Source of the DNA: Roseivirga seohaensis | Lineage (GTDB): Bacteria > Bacteroidota > Bacteroidia > Cytophagales > Cyclobacteriaceae | Assembly (NCBI RefSeq): GCF_001592945.1 | Contig: NZ_LRPB01000005.1 | Location: 124,001 to 188,000, forward strand | Direction: 5' to 3' | DNA length: 64,000 bases | Shown here: positions 33,080-42,156 of the stretch, piece by piece | Layout: each line of letters opens with the position of its first letter | Numbering within the stretch: the first letter of the stretch is position 1 | Program-made: the position numbers and the translations under genes | The notes under the pieces: model-generated | What the model was told of the DNA's origin: nothing | Seen by the model: the letters and a program-made list of their open reading frames with translations, nothing else | Database searches by the model: none

Positions 33080-34447
33080 ATGCTTAGAAAAATCAGTCTG
33101 ATTCTGGTGTTTTGTGCAGTGGCTACTTATGTGTCTCAAGCCCAAAATATCGAATTTGAAGAGTATGACATGGACAATGGACTTCATGTAATTCTTCATC
33201 AAGATAATTCCACCCCTATCGTTACTGTATCAGTACTTTATCATGTAGGCTCTAAAAATGAGCCCAAAGGAAGAACTGGCTTTGCTCACTTCTTTGAACA
33301 CTTAATGTTTGAAGGTTCGCCTAACCTTAAAAGAGGAGAATACTTTAAAATTATTGAAGCGGCCGGAGGAAGTTTAAACGCAAATACATCGAACGATAGA
33401 ACGTATTATTTCGAAACCTTACCCTCAAACCAGTTAGAGCTTGGCTTGTATATGGAGTCTGAAAGAATGCTTCATGCAAAAATTGATTCTGCTGGAATTG
33501 CTACACAAAAGGAAGTTGTTAAAGAGGAAAAACGACTTAGAGTAGACAATCAACCTTACGGCTCTGTGATTTCTGTAATGCTTAAAAATGCTTATCGAGG
33601 CACAAACTATGAATGGGCGCCAATTGGCTCATTTGAAGATATCGATGCCGCCACCGATCAAGATTTTGTAGACTTCTACGAAACGTTTTATGTGCCGAAT
33701 AACGCTACACTTTCAATTGCTGGCGATATTGATATAGCTGAGGCAAAGAAGTTGATAGAAAAATACTTTGGAGAAATTAAGAAGGGAACGAGAAAAATTC
33801 CTAGACCTAAAATTACAGCTCCAAAATTAGAAGGCACAGTAGAGGAGACCGTGTTCGATAATATTCAAGTACCCGCTTTGGTGCAGGGCTACCGAATGCC
33901 AGCACAAGGAACAGAAGATTATTATGCGCTTCAAATGCTTACCACATTACTTTCTGGCGGGCAGAGTTCAAGATTTCAGAAAGAAATTGTAGATAATAAA
34001 GGTATGGCTTTGGCTGTTCAGTCTATTCCCTTAGGTCTTGAAAGTGAAGGCTTGTTTATCAATTTTGCCATTCCAAACCAAGGAGTTGCCATTGAAGATT
34101 TGGAAGCCGAAGTTGATGCCATGATCGAGCAGACTAAGAGCGAACTGATTCCAGAAAGAGAGTTTCAAAAAGTGAAAAATCAAGTGGAAAACAATTTTAT
34201 TTCTGGATACGGTTCTGTACAGTCAATTGCAGAGAGTTTGGCCAATTACCATGTGTATTTCGGAAATACTGATTTAATCAATACAGAAATAGAGCGCTAT
34301 AAAAAGGTGACTAGAGAAGATTTACAGCGTGTAGCTAAAAAATATCTTGTACCAGAAAATAAAGTAGTGTTAACCTACCGACCAAAATCTGAACAAGAAA
34401 AACCCGAGGAATCAAAAATCAAAAAAGAAGGAGGGAATAGAGAATGA
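33080..34447 (+). CDS. M16 family peptidase, catalytic subunit
   Basis: This 455-aa exported zinc protease begins with a signal peptide ending VSQAQ. The inverted zinc motif HFFEH is near residue 74, with the downstream Glu ligand in KEVVKEEKRLR near 150. M16 peptidases of this type act as heterodimers with a non-catalytic partner. The stop overlaps the next gene's start (ATGA), and that gene is the expected inactive partner. They probably degrade peptides in the periplasm. Confidence 0.93.
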   Translation: MLRKISLILVFCAVATYVSQAQNIEFEEYDMDNGLHVILHQDNSTPIVTVSVLYHVGSKNEPKGRTGFAHFFEHLMFEGSPNLKRGEYFKIIEAAGGSLNANTSNDRTYYFETLPSNQLELGLYMESERMLHAKIDSAGIATQKEVVKEEKRLRVDNQPYGSVISVMLKNAYRGTNYEWAPIGSFEDIDAATDQDFVDFYETFYVPNNATLSIAGDIDIAEAKKLIEKYFGEIKKGTRKIPRPKITAPKLEGTVEETVFDNIQVPALVQGYRMPAQGTEDYYALQMLTTLLSGGQSSRFQKEIVDNKGMALAVQSIPLGLESEGLFINFAIPNQGVAIEDLEAEVDAMIEQTKSELIPEREFQKVKNQVENNFISGYGSVQSIAESLANYHVYFGNTDLINTEIERYKKVTREDLQRVAKKYLVPENKVVLTYRPKSEQEKPEESKIKKEGGNRE

Positions 34448-36489
34448 AGAAGCTATTAATTATGGCACTTGCGTTGATCTCTGTCAACACATTCGCCCAA
34501 GTAGATAGGTCGAAAAGACCAGAACCTGCAGCCGCAAGAGAAATTAAGATTGGAGACTACGAGAGCTTTACATTGAAAAATGGACTTAAGGTAATTGTGG
34601 TGGAGAACGACAAGCTCCCTACCGTTGCTTGGACGCTTTCGCTAAACACAGGACCAATTACCGAGGGAGATAAATCTGGCTTAGCAGGAATGTTTGGTCA
34701 AGTGATGAGAGCGGGAACAACCTCTAAAAGTAAAGAGGTGTTAGATGAAGAAATTGACTTTATGGGAGCTAGCGTAAATGCTGGAGCCACTTCTATGTCG
34801 GCTTTTTCACTTTCTAAATACAAAGAAGATGTATTGAAATTAATGACGGATATTCTTTACAATCCAGCTTTTCCTGAAGATGAGTTAGAGAAAGTAAAGA
34901 AACAAACCATAACGGGTTTGGCTTCTGCTAAAGATGATCCAAATTCAATTTCTAGTATCATTAGTTCAATTGTGAACTACGGCAAAGAGCACACATATGG
35001 TGAAATGACTACAGAGGAAACTGTAGCCAACATTACTATTGAAGATGTTCGAAATCACTACAAAAAGTATTTCAAACCTAATATTGCTTATTTGGTGGTT
35101 GTGGGTGATATATCAAAGAAAGATGCTCAGAAGCTTGCGAAGAAGTATTTCTCTGACTGGAAAGAAGGTGACTTCACTCCTGAGAATTTTGTACAACCCG
35201 CTTCAGTAACAAAAACCAACGTTAATATTGTAGATAAAGCTTCTGCGGTGCAATCGGTGATTAACATTACTTATCCAATTGACAATAAGCCTGGCACTAC
35301 CGATGTAACGAAGTTGAGCGTGCTTAACCAGATACTAGGCGGAAGTGCATCTGCACGTTTGTTTACAAATTTAAGAGAAGACAAAGGCTATACCTATGGT
35401 GCTTACTCGAGTATTGGTTCTAGCAGATATAGTGCTACTTTCTCTGCCAATGCAAGCGTTAGAAATGAAGTGACTGACAGCGCTTTGGTTGAATTCTTTA
35501 ATGAAATGAACCGTATTCGTACTGAATTGGTGACCCAAGAAGAATTGGATTTAGCTAAAAACTCCTTGAGAGGTTCATTTGCAAGGTCTTTAGAAAGTAG
35601 AAGTACTGTTGCTCAATTTGCTTTGAATACTCAGCTGAATAACCTTCCCGAAGATTACTATGCAACTTACCTGAAACGTTTGGATGCTATCACGGCCAAG
35701 GATATTCAAGAAGTAGCAATGAAATATATTCGCCCTGATAAAGCCAATGTTATTGTGGTAGGAAAAGCAGAAGAAATTGCTCCAAAATTGAAGCAGTTTG
35801 GCCCAATTACCTATTACGATGTTGACGGTAATGCAGTCGACCCTGAAGCTCAGAAGGCCGCAGTTGGATCGGTAGATGCGAAGGCTATCATTGATAAGTA
35901 TGTAGAAGCCATTGGAGGAGCTGAAAAACTTGAGTCCGTTAAAGATGTAAAGGCTGTAATTACTACCTCTGTTCAGGGGCAAACTTTAACAATTACCACA
36001 ATGCAGAAAGGTAATACAATGAGCAAGCAATCTACCGGAATTAGTGGAATGACCCTTCAGGAATCTATTGTAAATAATGGAGAAGTAAAGGTTACCGTTC
36101 AAGGACAAACTCAAGAAATACCTGCTGGTCCGCAATTAGACGGAATGAAGGAAGGTGCAATTATGTTCCCTGAATTATTTTATTTCAAGGCGGGCTACAA
36201 TTTAGAAATGACTGGGTTAGAAACCGTAAACGGTAAAGAAACCTATGTTATGACAATCAAATCACCTTCTGGCGCAACTAGCAAAAGGTATTTTAGCAAA
36301 GAAACAGGTTTAGTGGTGAAAGAAGAATCTATTGCTGGAACTCAAGAAATAATGGAATATCAGGAAGTTGGAGGTATTAAATTTCCTAAAAAAATTAAAC
36401 TGGCCATTCCAGGTCTTGGAACAATTGAAGCCGATATGAAAGTAGAAGTGAATACAGGAATCCAAGACTCCGAATTCGCGATTAAGTAA
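34444..36489 (+). CDS. M16 family non-catalytic partner with extra C-terminal domain
   Basis: This 681-aa exported protein (signal peptide ending NTFAQ) carries M16 domains over about 30-450 but lacks the HxxEH site: the equivalent place reads GLAGMFGQVMRAGT. After residue 480 it has an extra ~190-aa domain beginning AIIDKYVEAIGGAEKL, a beta-rich region like LolA/outer-membrane lipoprotein-sorting folds, seen in other Bacteroidota M16 partners. Translation is coupled to the catalytic subunit. A strong terminator ends the pair. Confidence 0.9.
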   Translation: MKKLLIMALALISVNTFAQVDRSKRPEPAAAREIKIGDYESFTLKNGLKVIVVENDKLPTVAWTLSLNTGPITEGDKSGLAGMFGQVMRAGTTSKSKEVLDEEIDFMGASVNAGATSMSAFSLSKYKEDVLKLMTDILYNPAFPEDELEKVKKQTITGLASAKDDPNSISSIISSIVNYGKEHTYGEMTTEETVANITIEDVRNHYKKYFKPNIAYLVVVGDISKKDAQKLAKKYFSDWKEGDFTPENFVQPASVTKTNVNIVDKASAVQSVINITYPIDNKPGTTDVTKLSVLNQILGGSASARLFTNLREDKGYTYGAYSSIGSSRYSATFSANASVRNEVTDSALVEFFNEMNRIRTELVTQEELDLAKNSLRGSFARSLESRSTVAQFALNTQLNNLPEDYYATYLKRLDAITAKDIQEVAMKYIRPDKANVIVVGKAEEIAPKLKQFGPITYYDVDGNAVDPEAQKAAVGSVDAKAIIDKYVEAIGGAEKLESVKDVKAVITTSVQGQTLTITTMQKGNTMSKQSTGISGMTLQESIVNNGEVKVTVQGQTQEIPAGPQLDGMKEGAIMFPELFYFKAGYNLEMTGLETVNGKETYVMTIKSPSGATSKRYFSKETGLVVKEESIAGTQEIMEYQEVGGIKFPKKIKLAIPGLGTIEADMKVEVNTGIQDSEFAIK

Positions 36490-36519
36490 TTTCATATATA
36501 CCAATTAGAATTCAACAAG

Positions 36520-36552
36520 AAGCCATCTGTCGTCTGACGGATGGCTTTTTTT
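36520..36552 (+). terminator. terminator of the M16 operon
   Basis: A 12-bp stem (AAGCCATCTGTC against GACGGATGGCTT, one G-T pair) with a 4-nt loop is followed by seven T. It cleanly ends the M16 pair before the sigma-factor gene. Confidence 0.92.
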
Positions 36553-36566
36553 ATTACTTTGCATCA

Positions 36567-37823
36567 ATGTCAAAGCCCGAAATCAACAATACACTCGATT
36601 ATCTTTTTCGGCAAGAGTATACAAAAATGGTGTCGCTTTTCACTAATCGATATTCATCGGCTTTGATTGATCAGATTGAAGATGCTGTTCAGGAATCACT
36701 ACTAAAAGCAGCCAAATTATGGAATTCTCAGCCTGTGCCAGAAAACCCTTCAGCATGGCTGTATCGGGTAGCAAACAATCAGTTGATCGACCAACTCAGA
36801 AGGCAGAATAAGTCTGTGGCTTACGGGGCGCATAATGAAAGTGAGGAGGAAGCTACTTCTGAGTTTGAGCTCGAAGAAGGAGAATTGGTTGATGGTCAGT
36901 TGAGAATGATTTTCGCCTGCTGTCACCCTTCCATTAAACTTCAAGAACAATTGATGCTGAGTTTAAAGCTACTTTGCGGGCTCAGTGTGAAGGAAATTGC
37001 CAGAGCACTTTTAAAGAAGGAGGATGCAGCCAAGAAGGCCATTACTAGAGCCAAACAGAAATTTAAGGCAGAAGTAGGAGAACTTTCAGTTCCAGAAGGA
37101 GATGCCATAAATGAAAGACTTGAAGTAGTTCTTCAAGTAATTTATCTTTTATTTAATGAAGGATATAAAGCTACAGAGGGTGATGAGTTGATTCGTTATG
37201 AGCTATGTGAAGAGGCCATTCGGTTGGCTTTTATCCTTACCAATGCCAAAGATTGCCATACCAGCGAACTGAATGCCTTGATTGCCATGATGCTTTTTAA
37301 AGCAGCGCGGTTTCCGGCTAGAATAGGGAAAGATGGATCCTTGTTGACATTAGAACATCAAGACCGAACTCTGTACCGAGACGATTATATTCAATGGGGC
37401 TGGAAGTTTATGCAAGAATCCAGCAAAGCAGAAAATACTTCTGTTTATCAATTAGAAGCAGCAATTGCAAGCTATTATACCGTTGCGGCCAGTTATGAAA
37501 AGACCAACTGGAAAGTGATTTTTAAACTGTATGATGGGTTAGTAAAACTGAAACCTTCGCCCGTAGTGAAAATGAGTAGGGTGTTTGTGATGAGTAAAGT
37601 GCTTGGTGCTCAAAAGGCCTTAGACGCCATGGCTGATATTGAAAGTGAATTTTCAGAAGTTCAATCTTTCCAAGCCTTAAAAGCTGAACTGTATGCCGAA
37701 GTTGGAAATTTTGAGAAGGCTATTTTTCATCTAAAAAAGGCTATAAATCAAGCACAGAATAATACGGAAAAGAAATTTTTAGAGGCAAAGTTGCTCAATT
37801 GGGCGGCCATTCAATCTGTTTAG
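36567..37823 (+). CDS. ECF-type RNA polymerase sigma factor with long C-terminal domain (DUF6596 type)
   Basis: This 418-aa protein has sigma region 2 (VQESLLKAAKLW near 42, AWLYRVANNQLIDQLRR near 63) and region 4 (SLKLLCGLSVKEIARALL near 130) in the first 190 residues. The long C-terminus, helical and with a conserved YLLFNEGYKATEGD block near 193, matches the ECF42/DUF6596 class. In that class the extension replaces an anti-sigma factor. Its usual partner, a small YCII/DGPF-type protein, is not adjacent. The regulon is unknown. Confidence 0.88.
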   Translation: MSKPEINNTLDYLFRQEYTKMVSLFTNRYSSALIDQIEDAVQESLLKAAKLWNSQPVPENPSAWLYRVANNQLIDQLRRQNKSVAYGAHNESEEEATSEFELEEGELVDGQLRMIFACCHPSIKLQEQLMLSLKLLCGLSVKEIARALLKKEDAAKKAITRAKQKFKAEVGELSVPEGDAINERLEVVLQVIYLLFNEGYKATEGDELIRYELCEEAIRLAFILTNAKDCHTSELNALIAMMLFKAARFPARIGKDGSLLTLEHQDRTLYRDDYIQWGWKFMQESSKAENTSVYQLEAAIASYYTVAASYEKTNWKVIFKLYDGLVKLKPSPVVKMSRVFVMSKVLGAQKALDAMADIESEFSEVQSFQALKAELYAEVGNFEKAIFHLKKAINQAQNNTEKKFLEAKLLNWAAIQSV

Positions 37824-37975
37824 CATATTCATTCTTAATTTTTTATTCAGCGTTGCTCCGTGGGGGATTAAACAAGTATAACTGCGTAAACGTAATTCTG
37901 AATGTTTGTTTACCTTAGCGTAAAACTACTCTGGTATCAATTTTGGAAGGGTGATATTGATTGAAATCTAAGCTT

Positions 37976-38584
37976 ATGCGTTTCCTATTCCTGTCTGTTA
38001 TTCTTTTGTGTTTGTTTTCATTTGAACCTATAAATGCTCAAAATTTGAGTTACATTGAAGAAATTCAAGCGTATCGAAAAGAGCAAAACGCAGAGTTTCT
38101 AAACCCAAGTAAATCGCCTTTGACAGCCCAAGAACGAAAGGAATTCAAGGGGCATGATTTTTTTCCTATTGATGAAAATTATATGGTACAAGCTAGATTT
38201 GAGCCCACTCCAGATTCAAAGCCATTTCCGCTATATACTAGCAAAGGAACAACGCAGTTGTATAAGCGCATCGGAATTCTTCATTTCGAGTTAAAAGGTA
38301 AACCTTATACTTTAGAGGCTTACCTCCAAATTCAGAGGTTCACCATTCCAGGGCAAAAAACCTATGTATTTCTTCCTTTGATAGATTCAACTACTGGTGA
38401 AAGCACTTATGATGCTGGGCGTTATTTACACTATGAAGGTATTCCTGAAGGAACAGATTGGGTTATCGACTTTAATAAACTCTATAATCCATATTGCGCT
38501 TATAGCGATAAATACGAATGTCCGATGGTGCCCGAACCAAATCACTTACCTATAGCTGTGGAGGCTGGGGTAAAGGGCTATTAG
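37976..38584 (+). CDS. DUF1684 family protein, exported
   Basis: A protein of about 202 aa from the ATG at 37976 (MRFLFLSVILLCLF), with a signal peptide ending INAQ. A TTG at 37961 would add five residues. The DUF1684 pattern is seen in EIQAYRKEQNAEF near 40, FKGHDFFPIDENYMVQARF near 60 and the closing YNPYCAYSDKYECPMVPEPN with metal-like Cys/His residues. Function is unknown. Its stop overlaps the convergent MarR gene by 4 bp. Confidence 0.85.
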   Translation: MRFLFLSVILLCLFSFEPINAQNLSYIEEIQAYRKEQNAEFLNPSKSPLTAQERKEFKGHDFFPIDENYMVQARFEPTPDSKPFPLYTSKGTTQLYKRIGILHFELKGKPYTLEAYLQIQRFTIPGQKTYVFLPLIDSTTGESTYDAGRYLHYEGIPEGTDWVIDFNKLYNPYCAYSDKYECPMVPEPNHLPIAVEAGVKGY

Positions 38585-39159
38585 TTCTCTACTGACTCGA
38601 ACTCAGGGCAATCTAGCCTAATTTCTGTATCAATAAGTTCTTTTTGGAGGAATGTGCAAAAATGGTTGCTTTCTGTTTTGCTATAAAACTTACAACCAAA
38701 GCATGTTCTCTGAACACTCAAAACACCATTTTTATTAAGTTGAAATATCAGTTTAGTTAGCGTAGCGTAAAGCGTGTTGAGGTTCTGTTCTTCTTGATCA
38801 CTTAGAATTCTTTCTAACGGTTGAGAATAACTGTCCAAGGCTTGAATAAGTGCCTGCCCATCTGCCGAAAGAAGCAAGGTATAGCTTCGGCTATCAACAG
38901 ATGACTGTTCTTTTTCAATATAGCCCTTACTGCTTAGGGCTTTGACGGCATCGCTGATGGTCGGTTTTGTAAGGTTGAACTCTTTGGCTAAATGGCTTAC
39001 GTTGCTAAGCTCTGATTTGTGATGTGCAACAAAAAGTAGCACCTGAATTTGAATAGGGCTTAGCCCATACAGTTTGGCCTTGTCCCATAGTAAAGTCTTA
39101 AAAGCTTCTGAAATTCTTTCAAGGGCAATAACAATATTATGGTTCAACTCTTTACTCAT
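38581..39159 (-). CDS. MarR family regulator with C-terminal cysteine cluster
   Basis: This 192-aa protein has a MarR winged-helix domain at about 25-130 (LSNVSHLAKEFNLTKPTISD, then KGYIEKEQSSVDSRSYTLLL). Unlike typical MarR proteins (about 145 aa), it adds a tail with CFGCKFYSKTESNHFC and a final Cys in RLDCPEF, four cysteines that could bind a metal or Fe-S cluster. It leads a minus-strand set of redox genes. A 19-bp palindrome found 37 bp upstream of its ATG recurs before two of those genes. Confidence 0.9.
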   Translation of the reverse strand: MSKELNHNIVIALERISEAFKTLLWDKAKLYGLSPIQIQVLLFVAHHKSELSNVSHLAKEFNLTKPTISDAVKALSSKGYIEKEQSSVDSRSYTLLLSADGQALIQALDSYSQPLERILSDQEEQNLNTLYATLTKLIFQLNKNGVLSVQRTCFGCKFYSKTESNHFCTFLQKELIDTEIRLDCPEFESVEN

Positions 39160-39195
39160 AGAAAGACTGGCATGGCAATTTATGTAACACCAACA

Positions 39196-39214
39196 AAGTT
39201 AGTCATCCTAATTA
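39196..39214. promoter_or_regulatory. MarR-regulon operator site 1
   Basis: The sequence fits TAGTNAGGANTCCTNACTA at 12 of 16 defined positions, 37 bp upstream of the MarR start. The matching sites at 39537-39555 and 39846-39864 sit at nearly the same distance from their genes. Confidence 0.5.
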
Positions 39215-39227
39215 GTTGAGAAAGCTA

Positions 39228-39491
39228 CTAGTCACAATTTTCCATTTCTAAAATTGAAAAGCCTACAGTTTCTATTTCATGCTTTAAGGTATCTGTTGGG
39301 TACTCTATATGGCAAAAAGTACACTCCTTAGAAGTTAATTTTTCTGTGTCAAAAGACTTGGTGTCTAAATAAGCTTGTCCAAATTGAAATACTTTTTCAG
39401 CGTCTTGTAGAGTACTGTCAACAAGGATATCAAAGTGCATGGTCATTCCATCTGCACGTTTCACATAGGTGTCCCAAACTGCTATTTTCAT
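39228..39491 (-). CDS. DUF2024 family protein
   Basis: This 87-aa protein begins MKIAVWDTYVKRADGMTMHFDILV and has a central KECTFCH motif, both typical of DUF2024. The CxxC-like cysteines suggest metal or redox chemistry, but the function is unknown. It lies between the MarR regulator and a thioredoxin-like gene, with its own copy of the palindromic operator 46 bp upstream. Confidence 0.85.
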   Translation of the reverse strand: MKIAVWDTYVKRADGMTMHFDILVDSTLQDAEKVFQFGQAYLDTKSFDTEKLTSKECTFCHIEYPTDTLKHEIETVGFSILEMENCD

Positions 39492-39536
39492 TTGTATGTG
39501 TTTTATGATGAGTTAAATAAAGCTAGGAGTACTTTT

Positions 39537-39555
39537 AAATAAGGACTCCTAACTA
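39537..39555. promoter_or_regulatory. MarR-regulon operator site 2
   Basis: AAATAAGGACTCCTAACTA matches TAGTNAGGANTCCTNACTA at 14 of 16 positions, 46 bp upstream of DUF2024. It also forms part of a larger inverted repeat (TAGGAGT ... ACTCCTA, about 39524-39551) between the DUF2024 and thioredoxin genes. Confidence 0.55.
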
Positions 39556-39568
39556 TAAAGATCAAATT

Positions 39569-39802
39569 TTAGCCTTTAACATCGGCCATAGATGCTCCAA
39601 AATTGAGATGTAGAACATTGCCATTTGGAGTAAGTAAAGCTGGAACTGATTTAACTCCAGCTTTCTCAGCTTCGTCTATTCTGTTTTTGGCTTCACCTAA
39701 ATGAACGACCTCTACATTTGTTTTTCCAATAAGATCGACAATGTCTTGTTCTGCACTAATACATACAGGACAGCCAGCGTGATAGAAAATTGATTTTGAC
39801 AT
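39569..39802 (-). CDS. glutaredoxin/thioredoxin-like small protein
   Basis: This 77-aa protein carries CPVC at about residues 11-14 (FYHAGCPVCISAEQDI) and the cis-Pro motif in VKSVPALL near 51, the two hallmarks of the thioredoxin fold. At this size it resembles glutaredoxins or small disulfide reductases. Context with DUF2024, a flavin reductase and a cysteine-rich MarR regulator suggests a redox-responsive set. It has the best operator copy 44 bp upstream. Confidence 0.88.
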   Translation of the reverse strand: MSKSIFYHAGCPVCISAEQDIVDLIGKTNVEVVHLGEAKNRIDEAEKAGVKSVPALLTPNGNVLHLNFGASMADVKG

Positions 39803-39845
39803 GTTTGATGAATTTTTTGTTATGACACTATTGTCGCTTTAAATG

Positions 39846-39864
39846 TAGTAAGGAATCCTAACTA
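39846..39864. promoter_or_regulatory. MarR-regulon operator site 3 (best copy)
   Basis: TAGTAAGGAATCCTAACTA is a 19-bp palindrome with mismatches only at the centre and two symmetric positions. It lies 44 bp upstream of the thioredoxin-like gene and defines the consensus shared by sites 1 and 2. Confidence 0.6.
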
Positions 39865-39931
39865 ATAAAATATTCAAGAATAATTTTATCAAACAATACC
39901 CAGTGATTCTGCTTTCTTTTTAGTTAATGAT

Positions 39932-40462
39932 TTAGAGTTTGCTTTTGAAAGTGGAAGTCTTCGCTTCTAATTCAACTTTCAATGATTCTTTTATGATCTT
40001 TCCCTCAGAAAAATTATCGTTGAAAGAAGGAAGTGAAAAAGTCTCAATGATTTCTGCACCACAGCGGGGTAAAAGGATTTTGCCTGAATTCATTGCGTTT
40101 CCAGCACCGTATCCGCCTGGGGAAGTGCTCATCAATAACATAGGTTTGTCTCCAAAAATATTAATGTCTATTCTGCTGCACCAATCAATGGTGTTTTTGA
40201 AAACAGCAGTATAGTTTCTGTTATGTTCGGCCAAAGAGCAAATAATGGCATCGGCTTTTTCCATTTCTAGCCTGAATTTATAAGCGTTTTCAGGGTAGCC
40301 CTGTTCTTTTTCTAGGTCTACTGAAAACATAGGCATTTCAAAATCATTAAGGTCTAATAAGCTGATTTCAAAATCTTTAAAGTAGGAAATAGCAAACTTT
40401 ACTAACTGCTTATTAATGGATGTACTACTATTACTGCCTGCAAACGCGACTATCTTCTTCAT
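39932..40462 (-). CDS. NADPH-dependent FMN reductase family protein
   Basis: From the ATG at 40462 (MKKIVAFAGSNSSTS) this is a 176-aa flavodoxin-fold reductase. The phosphate loop GSNSSTS at about 8-14 and the flavin-binding SPGGYGAGNAM near 111 are clear. Such enzymes reduce quinones, azo compounds, chromate or flavins with NAD(P)H. The upstream in-frame extension to 40504 looks untranslated. A palindrome AAGGTTATATCCTT lies about 50 bp upstream but has wider spacing than the MarR-type sites. Confidence 0.9.
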   Translation of the reverse strand: MKKIVAFAGSNSSTSINKQLVKFAISYFKDFEISLLDLNDFEMPMFSVDLEKEQGYPENAYKFRLEMEKADAIICSLAEHNRNYTAVFKNTIDWCSRIDINIFGDKPMLLMSTSPGGYGAGNAMNSGKILLPRCGAEIIETFSLPSFNDNFSEGKIIKESLKVELEAKTSTFKSKL

Positions 40463-40617
40463 ATGTTTTTCGGCCTTGTTTTTAAATTTACAATGGGCAA
40501 CCAATTCAAGTTAAGGTTATATCCTTTCATGTACAAAGGAGCGGGAGATAGTTAAATAAACAAGCGTCCCCCAATCCTAAAATCGAAGAACGCTTGATGT
40601 GATTATTGTAAAACGGA

Positions 40618-41637
40618 TTATTGTATGTTACAACTGCCATTAAAATCTGAGGCGTCAAAAATAGTTTTGGCGCTACCTTTTAAATTGCCTTGTACCACTT
40701 CAATGGTGAGCTGGTTACTTCCAGAACGTTTGGGAGAACAGTATTCTAATAAATAGTAACTGTTTGCTTTACCGTTTATTAAATCACCTATCTCTTTGAA
40801 TTTATCTAGTAACTCGCCAATGTTTACGGCAGAAACAAAGCTTGTTTTTCCTATCTCTTTTAACACAGGCTCGTCAATTTCGCCACCAAGTCCAATGGTG
40901 TAGAACGAAATAGAAGGGTCTGCTTTTCTCACAGCTTCTAAGGCTTGGCCTTTGGTAGATCGGTTGGCTTGGTCGGTTCCGTCAGTAAAAATCACTACCG
41001 AATTCGACCCAAACTTATCTAACTCTTGCGACTGACCGAGTCGTTGTGTTGCAATACCTACACTTTGAATCACAGCGCCATAAAGGTTGGTAGAATTGTC
41101 GGAACTCATTGAGGCGTTAATGTTGTCAATGGCATTTTTCAAAGTGGTTGTATTGGAAGTGATGGGCTGTAGCTGCTTAATGTTCTGAGAACCATCAAAC
41201 CACCATATCTCTACTTTTACGGCTCCTGCAGAAACTTCACCTTCAGAAGGTACTACTTCATCAATAAAGCTTTTTGCTGCCGACTTAAGGGGAGCCAAAT
41301 TCTGACTACTTAATATACTTCCACTCAAATCGAGCAAGAGCATAATGTTGTAGTCTAAAACTTTTTCGTTCGGTTGTATTTTTCGAACTGCCTCAAATTC
41401 TGAAATCAAACTTCCATTTTCATAAATATTAAAGTCGGATTCTTTTAAACCTGCCTTTCCTTTTCCTGCGCCATCTTGTACTTTGAAAAATACAGATACA
41501 TTGGAAGGTAAGTTGGTAAACTGATTTTCAATAGTTACTTGAAGTTGTGGAGCGGTGTCGTTGTCTCCACCACAACTTTGTATTAGCATAAATATAAGTG
41601 CAGTCATTAAAACTGCTGTAAAACGTATTTGAGTCAT
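40618..41637 (-). CDS. VWA domain-containing lipoprotein
   Basis: From the ATG at 41637 (MTQIRFTAVLMTALIFMLIQSCGG) this is about a 339-aa lipoprotein with the lipidated Cys near residue 22. An N-terminal immunoglobulin-like region is followed by a von Willebrand A domain (IMLLLDLSGSI near 100, the MIDAS DxSxS; VVIFTDGTDQA near 215). It should sit on the envelope and bind a protein ligand through a metal ion. Partner and role are unknown. The neighbouring MarR-regulated genes are not linked by operator sequence. Confidence 0.85.
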   Translation of the reverse strand: MTQIRFTAVLMTALIFMLIQSCGGDNDTAPQLQVTIENQFTNLPSNVSVFFKVQDGAGKGKAGLKESDFNIYENGSLISEFEAVRKIQPNEKVLDYNIMLLLDLSGSILSSQNLAPLKSAAKSFIDEVVPSEGEVSAGAVKVEIWWFDGSQNIKQLQPITSNTTTLKNAIDNINASMSSDNSTNLYGAVIQSVGIATQRLGQSQELDKFGSNSVVIFTDGTDQANRSTKGQALEAVRKADPSISFYTIGLGGEIDEPVLKEIGKTSFVSAVNIGELLDKFKEIGDLINGKANSYYLLEYCSPKRSGSNQLTIEVVQGNLKGSAKTIFDASDFNGSCNIQ

Positions 41638-41743
41638 GTTGTCTCTAGGTTGGTACTTCACACTCAACCATGAAACTTATGTCAATATTGTGTGGTTAAC
41701 AGCATAATTGATTTAATTTTGAACTTTAATAAAACCACGCAAT

Positions 41744-42148
41744 ATGAGAGTTACAACTACGTTCAAGGATGATTATGAATTTCAGTCGGTTAACGAAGAG
41801 GGCAATGTTTTAGATATTGACATGTATTCTGCCGATAAGAAAAAGCACATGTCGCCTACACAATTATTGCTTTCAGGTTTGGCCGCTTGCGCCTCGGTAG
41901 ACTTGGTTCAAATGTTGAAAAAACGTAAGAAAACAGTAAATGGCCTTACTGTAGTTGCCGATGGTACCCGTAGAGATGAACACCCGAGAGCATTCACTCA
42001 TATTACCCTCACTTTTACAGTTGATTCTCCTGACGTGACTGAAGAAGAGTTTGAAAAAATGGGTCATTTAGCCGCAACAAAATATTGCTCTGTTGCAGGT
42101 ACATTAAACTCAGAAGTAGATCACAAGTTTATAGTGAACAGAGCCTAA
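41744..42148 (+). CDS. OsmC family protein
   Basis: This 134-aa protein is an OsmC/Ohr-fold thiol peroxidase relative. The family's conserved Cys pair appears as LAACASVDLVQML near 47-58 and KYCSVAGTL near 112. These proteins detoxify organic hydroperoxides or help with osmotic or oxidative stress. It is followed almost directly by a small gene on the same strand. Substrate not determinable. Confidence 0.9.
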   Translation: MRVTTTFKDDYEFQSVNEEGNVLDIDMYSADKKKHMSPTQLLLSGLAACASVDLVQMLKKRKKTVNGLTVVADGTRRDEHPRAFTHITLTFTVDSPDVTEEEFEKMGHLAATKYCSVAGTLNSEVDHKFIVNRA

Positions 42149-42156
42149 TTATTCCT

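Noticed and set aside
40560..40605. Hairpin CAAGCG...CGCTTG after the VWA gene as terminator
   Set aside because: Short stem with a loop of over 20 nt and no T run; too weak to call.
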